Shown here: positions 35,022 to 47,171 of the stretch, piece after piece
Layout: each line of letters begins with the position of its first letter
Position numbering within the stretch: the stretch's first letter is position 1
Source of the DNA: Haberlea rhodopensis
Lineage: Eukaryota > Streptophyta > Magnoliopsida > Lamiales > Gesneriaceae
Reading direction: 5' to 3'
NCBI GenBank assembly: GCA_907163345.1
Contig: CAJQUN010000021.1
Location: 8,370,001-8,434,000, forward strand
DNA: 64,000 nt
Translations under genes and position numbers: made by a program
Notes under the pieces: model-generated
What the model was told of the DNA's origin: nothing
Database searches by the model: none
The model's input: only the letters and a program-made list of their open reading frames with translations

Positions 35022-35940
35022 ATTTCCCCCTTTTTGGTGATGACAAAACTTAGCACTGAAGACTCTTGCCTGATTATTTTGAACAACAACTCCTGGTAAG
35101 ACTTGGAAACAAAACAACGTAGACTTGCAATTTGTTAGATAGATAAGCATATTACAAGTAGTAATCAAACTGAGTGTTTAAAAGAGATTACATAGTACAT
35201 CTTACAAATCTTTCAGTAAACCTATTTCTACAATCTATTCGACTGGATAAAGACAACTTGAGAAATATAACCAGTATGGAATGATCCGAGCCAGCTAGTT
35301 TCAGAGTTGTTGACAAAGGGAGGGGAGAGAAAGTGTATACATAGTGGCTTAGAACAAAAGAAAACCTAGAAAACCAACTTTATCTTCAAAGTAGTCCTTG
35401 TTCATTTATCAAGGTCTTTGTCTTTAATGAAAATTCTCTGTCTTCCCCCTTTTTGTCATCAGCACCCATGCATCCGCTGTCCAAATTCCAGGCTGGTGGA
35501 TAATACCAGGATTGGTTCAGGTAGCTAGAGCTAGTTGAGATGGGCTAGATAAGTAATCAATCAATGGAGGGTTGATTTAGATAAGTAATGAACCCATGAA
35601 TAATTGTTGCAGAGTATTTGCAAGACCAGTACGGAACAAGTTAAGAGAAGCATGATTGATGAGTTGAGTTGAAGGAAAAGCATGCTATTTATAGGGAAAA
35701 ATTAGCAAGTTGCGATTTGAGAAGTCATGTCATGTGTAAAGTAGTGCAGATAAAGATAGATAAGAAATGACAGAATCATGAAGATTTATAATAAACAGAT
35801 AAGAGTGAACAAAAGAAGACAAAGAAAATGTAACTGTTTTCTCCCTAACCAATGCTTTGAGTAGTAATGGGTTGAAGATGGTGTGTCAGCAGGAGGTTGT
35901 CGTGGACTGTGGGACCGTGGCTGGGAGAGAGGTCGTGACC
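35022..35940 (-). other. Non-coding 3' internal remnant of the copia-type fragment
   Basis: It begins with a PPT-like stretch (35022-35033, complement AAAAGGGGGAAAT). A second similar motif, TTCCCCCTTTTTGTCATC, lies at about 35445-35462. No ORF with recognisable domains. The right border is unclear. A possible TATA-like TATTTATAG is near 35678. Confidence 0.45.
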
Positions 35941-36159
35941 GACTTGACTCTTCACCCCAGATCCCACCAAAAACCAAATTCCTAGGTTTAACACTACGAT
36001 GAGAATACAACATCAACTCTTGGATCCAACGACCCTAAATACCGGATTCAAAATTCTCGGGAGTCCCCACACCGCAATTAATTCATAATTGCCACAATTA
36101 AAATCCATTAAGGATCATTACCACACTGAGATTTACACCATTAATTCCTGGGCATCACA
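35940..36159 (-). mobile_element. Terminal fragment of a Y-family LTR
   Basis: Similar by eye to 2850-3023 and 25300-25503 (shared ATGAGAATAC, TTGGATCCAACGA) and ends GGGCATCACA at 36159. Only about 220 bp remain. It abuts X sequence, so it is a broken insertion into X. No TSD can be checked because the left side is lost. Confidence 0.7.
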
Positions 36160-36309
36160 GGTATTCGAAGATGCTTCCTCATGAGCATCCCACATCTGAC
36201 TACCTGTAACACCTGTCATGCCCGAACAACAAAAGACATGACAACCCTCACTACGGGGGTCAGTACCCCAATACGAGAAATAAATAAAATCAAGCGAAGA
36301 ATGACAAAG
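36160..36309 (-). mobile_element. Outer X LTR (minus), left part
   Basis: The reverse complement matches 63340-63420 of the X solo LTR (CACCTGTCATGCCC, GTCAGTACCCC), and 36255-36309 resembles window positions 1-52. It is the target into which the plus-strand X solo LTR inserted; it resumes at 63799. Confidence 0.8.
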
Positions 36310-36481
36310 TGTAAGGCCCAAATGCAAATTAGTTCGGATTAACGATGATTAAGCGAACCCGGATAACTAAAAATATAGACTTTGAATTAAGGTGTTCCGG
36401 ACCACGATGAGTCAACCAACTAGTGGAACATGTTTTAGTGCATGAGCATGTGCATGATCACATGGCACCTGGAGAACACAT

Positions 36482-37980
36482 TGTAAGTAATCCTTAGAGC
36501 ATACAACGCAGCGGAATAAAGTTTTAGGATTACAAACCAGCAGATCTATACATAGGTTATCATATCGGATTAAGGAATACGAAGGTTCTCACCCTTGTAG
36601 CGTGTTTGAAGCAGAATCCACGGAGCAGCACGTCCAACGAACTCCGAGTCACAAGCAACATCTCCAAGGTCTTGCCTCTACGGTATCCACACGATCAAAT
36701 CGAAAGGGATGTTCAAGAACAAGTTGCTAGACTTATTCTTGAACCTATATCAAAACACGGTTCAAAACCGATCAATAGCCACCAATCTCCAACCTTTTCT
36801 CACGGCGGCGGCGGCAAGGAAGGTGGCGGCCGAGAGCCTTTTGGAGGATGGCTAGGGTTTATGTTTGATATCAAAGAATGCTATGAAAGTCTGATTAACA
36901 ATTAATCAAAACCATGTATTTATATTATAAGGCTTTTAATTAAGGTTCAAGACTTTCTTAAAGTCTTATGGGCCCAAACCCATGATTTAATTAAAACATT
37001 TTAATCACTTAATTAAGACTCTTCTTAATTAATTAATTCATCCAATGAATTTAATTTCCCTCATCGATTTAATCTTTTGTGCGACCCGATAGGATCTTGT
37101 AATGTTGGCAGTGACATAAAATCTCATTTTACGTTTCAAGCATTGAGCGGTATCTAGCAACACATCAATGCTACCCAAATTACAAGAATGTCAATGACTC
37201 GACATAACCTTTAGAACTTGTGACAATATTAATCATGTAACTTAATCCCTTTGTCCTTTGTGTTTAGATTGAACACGAGTCATGGAATAGTCATACTCGT
37301 ATATCCAATCTTTATTTCTTGATCCCCAAGTAGAACTAGAATAAACGAATAAGCTCGATATCTCATATCGACTCATTCGAGCATGGCCATGCATTTTAGT
37401 TCTCACTTGATCAAAGGCCAAACACATCTCCTGTTATATAGGATGGACAAATCCTATCTCGATCAGTCAACATCCCTCTACATAATTCGTAGTGTATCCG
37501 ATAGTCGCCTTTATAGATTACCCTGTTACGGGTAACGTTTGACGATACAAGATACATAACTCCTTATGTTGGGATCTCTGATGATCACAAGTCGTAAGGA
37601 TTTCATACATTATTATCACTATGAGAATTGCATATGACGATCATATAACTATCCATGTTGCATTCTCATGGTGGGTCTGTCCAGTACATCGTTCTCTAAC
37701 ATGTACCCATATGTTGATTTGATATCTCATATCAATGAACAATTCATCGATCAACATATACTAGTCTCTACGTATTATCATTATCCCTATTCATGATAAT
37801 ACTTGACTAGGGACATCTTTAAGAATAATACAATATTATTCTAAGGACATTAACATATATATTAATTCACAATGCACAGTTAAAAGAATAATATATAATA
37901 ATGAATTGCCATTATAAAACCATAAACATTGTATGTCTTAAACAATCATCTAATGACTTGTCTTAGGGCATATCCCAACA
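36482..37980 (-). mobile_element. Copia solo LTR
   Basis: 1499 bp starting TGTAAGTAATCC and ending ATCCCAACA, with the TSD CACAT at 36477-36481 and 37981-37985. Close to the LTRs of copia C3. The ORF at 36606-36905 lies inside it and is not a gene. Confidence 0.95.
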
Positions 37981-37985
37981 CACAT

Positions 37986-39421
37986 GCCACTAATTAATTT
38001 AACTCATGTTTAATACATGATTTTGGACCATTATTCTTGCAAGATAATGTTGTATTGACATGGATTCCACAATACATGAAATGAATTAAAAATATACACG
38101 CAAGCCTTGCAACTCATGCCTAACCCACTTAATTTCAGATTTTTGGCTCTTTATCACCATCATCTTCTCTCTCATCAAACCCATACAATTCTCTCATTCT
38201 CTCTTCTACCATTTTCGAAAATTTGCAGCTCAACTCCTACCAAAATCCTCTTGAATTTGCAAGTGCATGTCACATGCAAAGATATATTTGAATGCTGCTA
38301 AGCTTGAGGAACAAGATGTACCAATAAAATTCAAGTTTGGAGCAACATTGAAGCAGAATTTTCGAGTAGCAGCTGCATTCATGGAGCCTTGGCTGAGTTG
38401 GGGATTTATTAGTACTCAAATCCTAAAGTTTTACAAAGGTGTAACATCATTTTTGAGTTTCATCAACTTTCATGTAGGTTGAAGGGTCGAATTTTGATGC
38501 TTTGACATGAGAAATGTAGTGAAGAATTGCTGTCAAAATATCCTGCAGATTTTAGTGTACTGATCGTCTGGTTTTGTGAATTTTAAGTATAGATAAGCTT
38601 CAACTTTGAAGATAACTCCTATGATAAAGAGTTTTAGTATTTTGTCTTAGCTTTAATTGGCCACCAAAATCAGCTAATATGGATTTAAGATGAAAAAGTT
38701 ATGGTCATTTTACCAACATGTGTCAAATATGGAAATCCACTGCATGCGAGTTTCATGCATTGTGTTCTTCGAATTTCTGGGAATAAATGGATACGAATAT
38801 GAAGTTTTAGGTTCTAATAGGAGTTGTAGTATTTGAAGTTAGCTTTCATTTGGAATTGGCCTCACGCAATTTGGAGTTCATATGCATAAGTTATGCTAAT
38901 TTGACCACATAGTACTCAATCTGGAAAAGGATTTCATACGAGTTTTCAGACTTGTACGTTTTTCAAATAATGCACATAAATATGAACTATTTTGCTTTAA
39001 GCTCATAAGAGATGTATTGTTTAATTTTAAGTTATCTTGCATTAAAAACTGGCATCACATGATTTGGAGTTCATATGAGTGAGTTATGACGTTTTCCCTT
39101 TCACTGCTCAATCTGCACTAACAGAGCATATTAGAATTCGATGAGTTATGCTATGAATCCTCTAGACCTATGAATTAGCTAAAATTCATAAAATATGAAA
39201 TGAACCTTGTTGTTATCGAATATTTCCCACTGGGTTGAAGTCATTTGGAGGTCTTATGAAATTATAGTGATTTTTCTACGAAAATGGGTCAAGCTGAAAA
39301 TTAAGAAAATCATTAAGGGTCATATGTTAAGTTGCATTTGATGCAATGCACTATTTGAACACTTAGTGTCATTTTGAATTTACATGACCAGGTTAACAGA
39401 TCTTGATGTTGATTCGAGGAG
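37986..39421 (+). other. Middle part of the X solo LTR, no genes
   Basis: AT-rich LTR sequence. ORFs at 38107-38482 are short and carry no motif. Ends with ATGACCAGGTTAAC...TACTC, which matches the complement of 9460-9480 in the other X copy. Confidence 0.7.
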
Positions 39422-39755
39422 TACTCTGTGATGACCAGGGATTATAGGTGTTAATCCCGTAGTGTTAATAATCCCTAAAGTGGTTTTACGTGGCGATTTG
39501 GAGTTTAATCGAGGTGTTGGGCCTTCTGGGCTCGTTTATTTGGGTAGTTGGGATCGTTGGATCCTGAGGTTGAGATTGTATTCTCATTTGGGTGAAAAAC
39601 CTACGAGTTGGGTTTTTTTATGTGTCTCGGGATCTCGGGTGCTCTGTGAGCACCGGTAGGGGGTTTTGGAGTTAGAGAGAGAATTTTTTAAAACAGATGA
39701 TTTTTAATGAATCATGATGTATTTGTGGGGCTATTAATTTTTCGGGGTATTTTTG

Positions 39756-39764
39756 CTATAAATA
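39756..39764 (+). promoter_or_regulatory. Probable TATA box of the Y LTR
   Basis: CTATAAATA after GGGGTATTTTTG. The equivalent site in Y' is 8908-8915 on the minus strand. A GC-rich segment starts about 65 bp downstream. Confidence 0.6.
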
Positions 39765-39825
39765 CCAAATGAACCCGAGATTTTAAAATAAAAATCATTT
39801 CAGCCCCAATTTTTCTCCCTCTTCC

Positions 39826-39960
39826 CGCGCGCGATCTGTCCGATCTCCTCCAGCCCCAGCGGCTTCAGGCCGTGCGCCCGCCGCCGTCCGACCGACGTTC
39901 GGCGCGTGCGACCTATCACCGGCTTTGTCTCGTCGAGGCGCAGCTTTCCCCTCCGTCAAT
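39826..39960 (+). other. GC- and CpG-rich segment downstream of the Y promoter
   Basis: Unlike the AT-rich surroundings, this stretch is rich in CCGCCG and GCGCG words. The Y-family solo LTR has its counterpart at about 24995-25085, so it is a feature of the sub-family. It probably lies in the transcribed leader. The antisense ORF 39795-40139 is a by-product. Confidence 0.6.
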
Positions 39961-40341
39961 TCGAAGTTTCGTCGCGTTTTGAAGTCGGATTTTGGCTGGA
40001 AGCGCCGATCCCCAATTTCTAGGGTTCTTCGATTTTTTCGTCCGATTTTTCGATTGGCACATCGTTCCTCGGGGCATGGAACTCGAGCAAGGTTTGGCTC
40101 GGACTTCGGAGATTTAAGGTACGTGCGACGTACGAGCATTTCTGTATATTAGGGCATTTGTGAATGCATAATGAAATTTGATTTCATTGAATAATCGCGC
40201 ATGAGGATTATATATATATATATGTTGATATAGCCAAGGAATGACCCAAATCTTGATATCGCCGCTTGTAGCGTGCGTGACACTAGAGTAGGATGACTCT
40301 TACATGATATAAGGGGTACTGGGTTCATATGTATTCATTAT

Positions 40342-40592
40342 GAGACATTTGAGATGTCTAGGGTTGTAGAATCATGTATCTATTATGAGACATTTGAGAT
40401 GTCTAGGGTTGTAGAATCATGTATCTATTATAAGACATTTGAGATGTCTAGGTTCGTAGAATCATGTATTCATTATAAGACATTTGAGATGTCTAGGTAT
40501 AATGAAGGATTGGTAAATCAAATGCTAGGCATTTGAGCTATCTGTGATTGATAGCGAAATTTTGAAATCAGTATTAGATATTGAGATATCTA
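40342..40592 (+). repeat. 45-bp tandem hairpin repeat in the Y LTR
   Basis: Four units start at 40342, 40387, 40432 and 40477, each with the inverted repeat AGACAT/ATGTCT around TTGAG. Two further hairpins follow with different stems: GCTATC/GATAGC (40537-40555) and TAGATAT/ATATCTA (40575-40592). The copy in the 3' LTR is near 61489-61740. Confidence 0.85.
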
Positions 40593-41568
40593 AAATTGCA
40601 TGTTTAATGAATTTTCAATCACTATCTGTTGATATTCGAGGATTAGGCATGCGATGAGTTAATCAATGTGTTGATTTACTGATTTTTGAGATTTGATGAG
40701 TTTGATGATTGTGAGGACAGGGACAGTACACGGAATCCCGGATGAGGTTGCCATCCAGGGAGTATCATTTAAATTCATTTGTATTTACCTTTGTTGTAAA
40801 TTATGAATTTCATTATTGTGATTATGGGATTTTGTGTATTGGTATGCTCACCCGTTGGGGGCTGTCTCTGTTGGGGCAGGTGAACAGGTACATCGATGGC
40901 TTTGGAGTTGAGCTCGAGCTGTTGATTGGATGCACTCCCAGGATCGTGGTACCAGGGCTTGAGGGAGCACGGTATCGTATGGAGTACTTATATACACCTG
41001 AGGTTATATATACATTCATGATGCTCGCATGTGAGCACGGTTATACTTGTATATGGGTTGTATATAAAGGCATGAGCCTTTCTCTCTTTCATTTGAGGTT
41101 GCATGCAATTAGAGGTAGAATTGCTAAATGATATGAGAGTCATTGGTGTATTATGTGGGTGTTGAAACCCACTTTTGTAGTCATATGTGTGGCGTCTTCC
41201 CTGGCTGGGAATTTACTTGTATTACTTCTTTCTGATGAGTATTATGTGTTCCCTGGCCGGGAATTATGTTATGTGTTGTGCCTTTTTTTTGGGATAGCTC
41301 TACTTATGGGGAGACTCTGCCCAAATTTTTATAAAAGTTCACAATGTGAAAAGTGGTACCAAGGGGTTGGTAAAGGGCAAACATATGAGTCTTTTATTGT
41401 TAGGATGATGATCTTATAACATTGAGTATTAAAGGAAATTTTGAAATTGACATTCAATGGTAAAGTATCATCTAAGCTTCCCGATTGACTTTTTATTGAA
41501 AGCATGTGCCACACATAGTGGTTAATACACTAATCAGGGGTTAAGGGCTAAGGGGGCCCTTACATTAG

Positions 41569-41580
41569 TGGTATCAGAGC
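41569..41580 (+). promoter_or_regulatory. Y primer-binding site (tRNA-Met type)
   Basis: TGGTATCAGAGC, 4 nt after the LTR end, the same spacing as in Y' and T. Confidence 0.93.
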
Positions 41581-41963
41581 AGTGGTTGCTCATTGGGACT
41601 GTTAAGGGCCTAGGAAGTTATTGATAGCACATATTTATGCATGATGGCATTAATGTTGTATGACATAACAAATTGTTTATGTGCTATTATGATATGAAAA
41701 GTGGTATTGCTAACCATTGTGGTTGCAGGAATCGTGTGGAACACGATAGGATGGCATTAATAGGGATGTCTGGCACTCCGTGTGTTATGTGCCAAGGAAG
41801 CTGGTTTTAAGAAAATCAGGTAAAGGGATATTTCCGAGGTAACATGTACTTTATGTTGTCTTGTTGACACATGATGAATGCAATGTGGTGCATTAAGGTT
41901 ATGATACATGTTATTATGCATTGTTTTTGCATATGTATGTTGTGAAATATATGATGTGTATTT

Positions 41964-42760
41964 CACGAGTCAAGGTTATCTTAGTAAGGATTTTAGTGGC
42001 TTACGCTAAGGTCCATTGGAAGCGAGGAAGAATTCTGCTTACATGGAGTAGCAAGAAGCATTAAAATGTACTAATGATAAGGGCTCAGGATTGAAATTCA
42101 CGAGTCAAGGTTATCTTAGTAAGGATTTTAATGGCTTACGCTAAGGTCCATTGGAAGCGAGGAAGAATTCCGCTACATGGAGTAGCAAGAAGCATTAAAA
42201 TGTACTAATGATAAGGGCTCAGGATTGAAATAAGGATTTAAGGAGGAAGGATGTCATGACATTTATTTGTGAACCATACATTCTTATAATGTGTTTTTAT
42301 TATGTATTGAATGTTGATGCATAGCGTATATGGCTATTGCTGTTAACCCTGATGGTTGCAGGTTACAGGAAATATGGAGTACAAAAAGGAATGATGATTA
42401 TACATATGTACGGGCATCCCAAGGGCAACATGTATTATATGTTTAGTCATTTAACACAAGGTAAATCAAGGTATGCATAAGATAGTGCATTATGATATGA
42501 TACATGTTGATACACATCGTTTTGCATATGTATATTGTGAAATATAAAGTGAGGATTTCAATGCTTACACTAAGGTCCATATGAGCGAGGAAGAATTCCG
42601 CTTATATGGAGTAGTAAGAAGCATTGAAATGCACTATTGATATTTCACGAGTCCAGGTTATCCTAGTGAGGATTTCAATGCTTACGCTAAGGTCCATATG
42701 AAGCGAGGAAAAAATTCCGCTTATGTGGAGTAGTAAGAAGCATTGAAATGCACTACTGAT
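41964..42760 (+). repeat. 135-bp repeat with AAGCGAGGAA-type core, Y interior
   Basis: Two adjacent units start near 41964 and 42099 and are nearly identical (CACGAGTCAAGG to GGGCTCAGGATTG). Two more diverged copies are at about 42545-42640 and 42645-42760. Each contains GAAGCGAGGAAG followed by TTCCGCTTA or TTCTGCTTA, similar to the GCGA...CCGC pattern of the next array. Confidence 0.8.
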
Positions 42761-42940
42761 AAGTGACTCAATTCCATAAGAAGCAAGAATTCTGCTGACA
42801 TGGATTCCATAGGAAGCGAGGAAAAATTCCGCTTACGTGGATTTCCATAAGGAGCAAGAATTCTGCTTACGTGGAAAAGGAAGGAGGAACCATAATTTCA
42901 TGTGTCGATTTATATTTATTTCTCTATGAGGACACGGTTG

Positions 42941-43130
42941 ATAGCGATGGTTCATTCCGCTATATTTATTGGCGATGGTTCATTCCGCCAGGTGTATTGA
43001 TAGCGATGCCTCTTTCCGCTACTATGTGGACGATGATTCATGCTCAGGTGTATAGCGAGGTTTCATACCACTTATTATATGACGAGGTGTCATGCCGTCG
43101 ATTCTATAGCGAGGGATTTTGCCGCTATGT
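42941..43130 (+). repeat. Hairpin array with compensatory stem changes, Y interior
   Basis: Successive units pair as ATAGCG/CGCTAT (42941-42946, 42958-42963), TGGCG/CGCCA (42970-42974, 42986-42990), TAGCG/CGCTA (43001-43005, 43017-43021), GACG/CGTC (43081-43084, 43096-43099) and ATAGCG/CGCTAT (43106-43111, 43123-43128). Loops are 11-12 nt. The homologous array in Y' is 5543-6370. Confidence 0.8.
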
Positions 43131-45383
43131 ACTCAGCACAGGATTTTGCCGCCTTCGAGCGATGGGTGCTGATTACGCACTATTATTGAGCGACGGAGAC
43201 AGGTATGACGCTATATTGTTAGCGATGAGGTATGAGATATTGCTATTTTATTAGCTTTATTGTAGCTGGCATGCATTGATATACATGTTTTATTATGCCT
43301 ATTTTACTAGCATGATAGTAGATGACATACGCTGATGTACATGTATCGTCACTAGTTGGCAATGTCTTAGATGCCATGAGTTGGCATGTGCCGTCACAGG
43401 ATGACGATGACGATGGTGTAGGAGATGTCTTATTAGACATGCATCATCGTTACGATGATCGATGCGTTGAGTATACGTATTCAGTGGTATGCCTTGGGTG
43501 CCAGTACCGAGCACAAGGTGGTGTGTGCGGCACCGATGGACGTGACCCTTATACCGAGCGGGTTGCTCGAGGAATGGTTGGATGCGCTGTACATGTAATT
43601 GTACCGCAACTTACGTTTGGGGTGATCATATTACGAGTGGTGATACCCTTTAGGTATGCTCGTTGGAATGGCTTTTGGCCATGTGATTTGACGACAGGAG
43701 TAATCATGGAGGAAAGTACTCGTTTTCTGTCGATGTGAACATGTGGTAGACATGGTCACACCACCCTTGAGGGTGTAGGATGGGTCCTAAGGTAGTAGGA
43801 TCAGGTTATGTTAAGTACATAGGGACATTGGAGTGTCCAGGGTGTATCGGTATTAGAGGAATGTTGGATAAAGACCCACTACTCTATTGAGTTTTCCTTC
43901 CCATAGTATGATATACCAAGTGGAAACATCCATCTTATTGGTAGGTTTGAGGTGAACCTAGAGAGGCAGCGACCAGTTTGTCTGCCGTGTGTGTGCAGCA
44001 CCATGAGGGGCTTGCTAGAGCCTTTATACTGCTCGTTGGAACCAAGTTGGCAAATCGTAAGGTGATACGATGTGGATTCTGGTGGACTCTAGTAGTCACC
44101 ATATCATTTGAGGTTGAGGCTGAGGTTGTGCATGCCTCACTGAAACGTGTATACGTTTATGTTTAATCTTGGTGAGACTTGTCTGGGACAGCTCAGGATG
44201 TTGGAGTACCAACAAGAGAGTCATCAGGTCGTTATTGACTCAATCTAAGGGAACCCGTGTATTAGGGATACAATGGGTGTTATTGTATCCAGTTTTTCCG
44301 AACAGTGGTTCGAGACTAGTGGATCTCGAGTTCGATGGCACTTCCCTTGTGAGGAAGGAGGTAGTATTATACCTATTTGGGAATCTTTGAAAGATTCGGT
44401 AAGTTGGGGCTTGTGGTGTTGATTTTGAGAATCACGCCGTGTTGTTGATCGTCGATTTTCATTCTCCATTGGATGGGAATGACTCAGGATTGACATTTGT
44501 GTTTGGGGCTTAGGGGTATGTTGCAGATACCTGAGCCAAGTGCATTGAGTATGCATGAGGTGTTCATGCTTAGGCAGGTATACCGATGAGTATACGGATG
44601 CCAGTAGTTGATTTCCTTTCTATCAAGCATAGAGTTATGCTATTTTAGGATGGTTAAATCTCTGATGAGAGATATGGAACAACTTGAGATTGGGAATCTC
44701 CATGGCACAATGATTATGAGGGATAATCGTGAAGTTAGTTGACTTCCCTTGAGGAGGGATTATTGTAAGGACCCTAATCCTTAAGTGCGAAATCAAGGCA
44801 TAATAGAGCTAATATAAATGATCAGAGTGAGAAATAACGTGTTGAGTCTATGAGCTTAAGCATTACATGCCAAAATAAGGACTACCAAAAATTGATTAAT
44901 TACATTCCAATCAATGAATGTTCAATTATAGTTTTATACTACTCCTAGAGTAGATACTATCCAATTAATCCTGTCCTTCAGTCTCAAAAGCATCCTCAAA
45001 AGCTCACCATCTCAACCCGTCTAGCCCTTCTATCATGCCAAACGTGTACCTACAAGGACAACCCCCAAACATGAGCAATAATAATCATTCATATTCAACA
45101 CAATATGAAGATAAAGCGTAAATGCATAATCATAATAAAACACTTCCTGTTTCCCCATGCATTTCAAACGCTTCCCGTTTGGTTGTCCCTGTACCATAAC
45201 TCATGAGTATAATCAATAGATTATTTTAAATGGTCTAAACATGTCATGAACATATACCATTTCATCAATACCAAATACTGATCACCAATCCCTAGTCTGT
45301 CCATCACAATGTATTTTAATGCCCCTCGCTTATTTACATATAGACGGCATAGGATAACCTCGCTTCAATGGACTGCGGGACTC

Positions 45384-47021
45384 TGATAAGTGTCATTTTT
45401 GCACTTATATTTCGATGTATTCTCGTATTATTTTACTGTGATTCTTGGATGATTTTACACTTTTTGGTATAAATTTGTACGTTTCAGGAATTTAGATTAG
45501 AGTACGAGGAAATGAAGAAAATGAGCTAAATTTTGATAAAAAGTGTAGGAGTGAAGATGACCCAATTTAATGTTTGAAAGGAGGGTATAAAGAGAATAAA
45601 ATATTCAGCATAGGAAGACTTCATGCACATACCAAATTTCATGGGAAATTTACGTGGCAAGTATAGCAGATTCATGTGGAATATTCACGCAGCAATACTC
45701 ACGCTACGTAAGGAAAGAAAATATCAGGGAATAGATGAAGTGAAGAATATGGAAACAGATTGAGATATTCACTAATTTAAGATAGATTCCATACCTTAAC
45801 ATATGAGATATTGTGCATGATACAAGGGAATATAATATTTAATATTAAATATTATTGTCATCAAAGGGCCCATAAGAGATGCCCAAAAACTCACGCCCCA
45901 CTCTTCTGGAGGAACTAACAAAAATCACACGCCTCTCCCCTCACTCAGGCCTCTCTTCCCTCACGTCCAGACCCTCTCACTTTCCCTCACCATCTCACGT
46001 CCAGAACCCCGAAGAAAATCTTTACGCCTCACCCCTTTTTTCCTTCACTCCATCATACACACTAGCCTCCATCTATCTATCATCCAACCTTTAACCTTTC
46101 ACCCGATGATTTTGGAACAACTCCAACAAGGCGATTAAAGAGACGATCGAGAAGGAAGCAAGAGAAGGAGCGAGGATCTACGACCGGAGTCGACATCGGG
46201 AGTTTATTCTTACTTTTAAACTTTAGTTTAGTTTTGTTTGATTATATCATGCTTGGATTGTTGCAAGACATGTTTGAGTATTTGTATTTATTTATGAGTG
46301 TGAACTAAGTTTATTTATCGAGACTAGGCGAACCTTTGTTATGAACCCTCGATTTGATGATTGAATTCTTATAGTTCTTTGCGTATGTTTTATGTCCTTC
46401 ATGCTTTTAGAGGATTGATCACCTTTGAATGATGTTAGTATCGTAATTGAGATCGAGAGATAATTTTATGATACGAAATTAATAACTCATACCATGGATT
46501 TCAGACCGAGATCGAGAGATGACGTCAAATACATGCGTGATAGCCATAGATATCTAGTAATTGAAAGCTAGGAGTTTTCATGGATCTTATGCAATATTGA
46601 GTTGTTAAATAAGTACACGAGAGTGACTTACTGCAATTTAATATTAGGTTTAATATAACTCGAGAGAGTATATTAGATAAATTCGGAGAACTCGTCACCT
46701 TAGAAATATTTGGATATTCAATCGAGAATTGTAGGGGATTGCATTGGTGAGCCAAAGTCTCGATAATCTTCTCTGGTGGATTTTTCTCGTTTACTTTTAT
46801 TGACTTGGTTGGATTAGTAGTTAATTTAATTAATTAGTAGTTTAATTTTTGATTCAATTTCGTAGGTTAAATATAGTTAAAAGCATCTTATTTGGTACTT
46901 GCGTGTTAGTCCCTGTGGGTTCGACAATCCGTATTCTTCCTATCTATACTAAAACTTGACACCGTGCACTTGCGGTAAAAATCGCTAGACTGGAATTAAT
47001 TGTTTAAAATAAAAGCGATCA
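45384..47021 (+). repeat. G 5' LTR
   Basis: 1638 bp. A TATA-like TATAAAG lies at 45586-45591. The ORF at 45879-46094 repeats in the other LTR and is not a gene. Confidence 0.93.
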
Positions 47022-47027
47022 AGTTTT

Positions 47028-47045
47028 TGGCGCCGTTGCCGGGGA
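47028..47045 (+). promoter_or_regulatory. G primer-binding site (tRNA-Asp)
   Basis: TGGCGCCGTTGCCGGGGA is complementary to the 3' end of plant tRNA-Asp as I know it, and lies 6 nt after the LTR. It differs from the tRNA-Met sites of all other elements in the window. Confidence 0.88.
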
Positions 47046-47171
47046 CTAACTTTAGTAATATCATACTAGAAGCTTTGACTGTAATTTAACCATTTTTTGT
47101 TCATTTGTATATATTTAATTCGAAAAAAAAAATTTAATTGTTTTATTTGTTTTTATTGCGAGGTACTTGTG

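Larger units (their letters stand above)
39427..41564 (+). repeat. Y 5' LTR
   Basis: Starts TGTGATGACC and ends GGGCCCTTACA, directly before the PBS. Contains a TATA-like box (39756-39764), a GC-rich stretch (about 39826-39960) and a hairpin repeat (40342-40592). The part 40850-40910 is shared with the Y' LTR (990-1030 in reverse), which links the two sub-families. Confidence 0.93.
41581..44758 (+). other. Y internal region, first part, non-coding
   Basis: No domain of gag or pol is visible. The ORFs at 42871-43254 and 43322-43738 (127 and 138 codons) show no family motif and cover repeats. Contains a 135-bp tandem duplication with degenerate copies (41964-42760) and a hairpin array (42941-43130). 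Confidence 0.75.

Noticed and set aside
36606..36905. ORF of 99 codons with a Gly-rich stretch
   Set aside because: Inside a copia solo LTR on its antisense strand; other LTR copies do not keep it open in an obvious manner.
39795..40139. Antisense ORF in the GC-rich part of the Y LTR (also 60934-61239)
   Set aside because: Open because of high GC content; frame interrupted by indels between the two LTR copies.
43322..43738. ORF of 138 codons in the Y interior
   Set aside because: No gag or pol motif, not obviously shared with Y', and it overlaps repeat-rich non-coding sequence.
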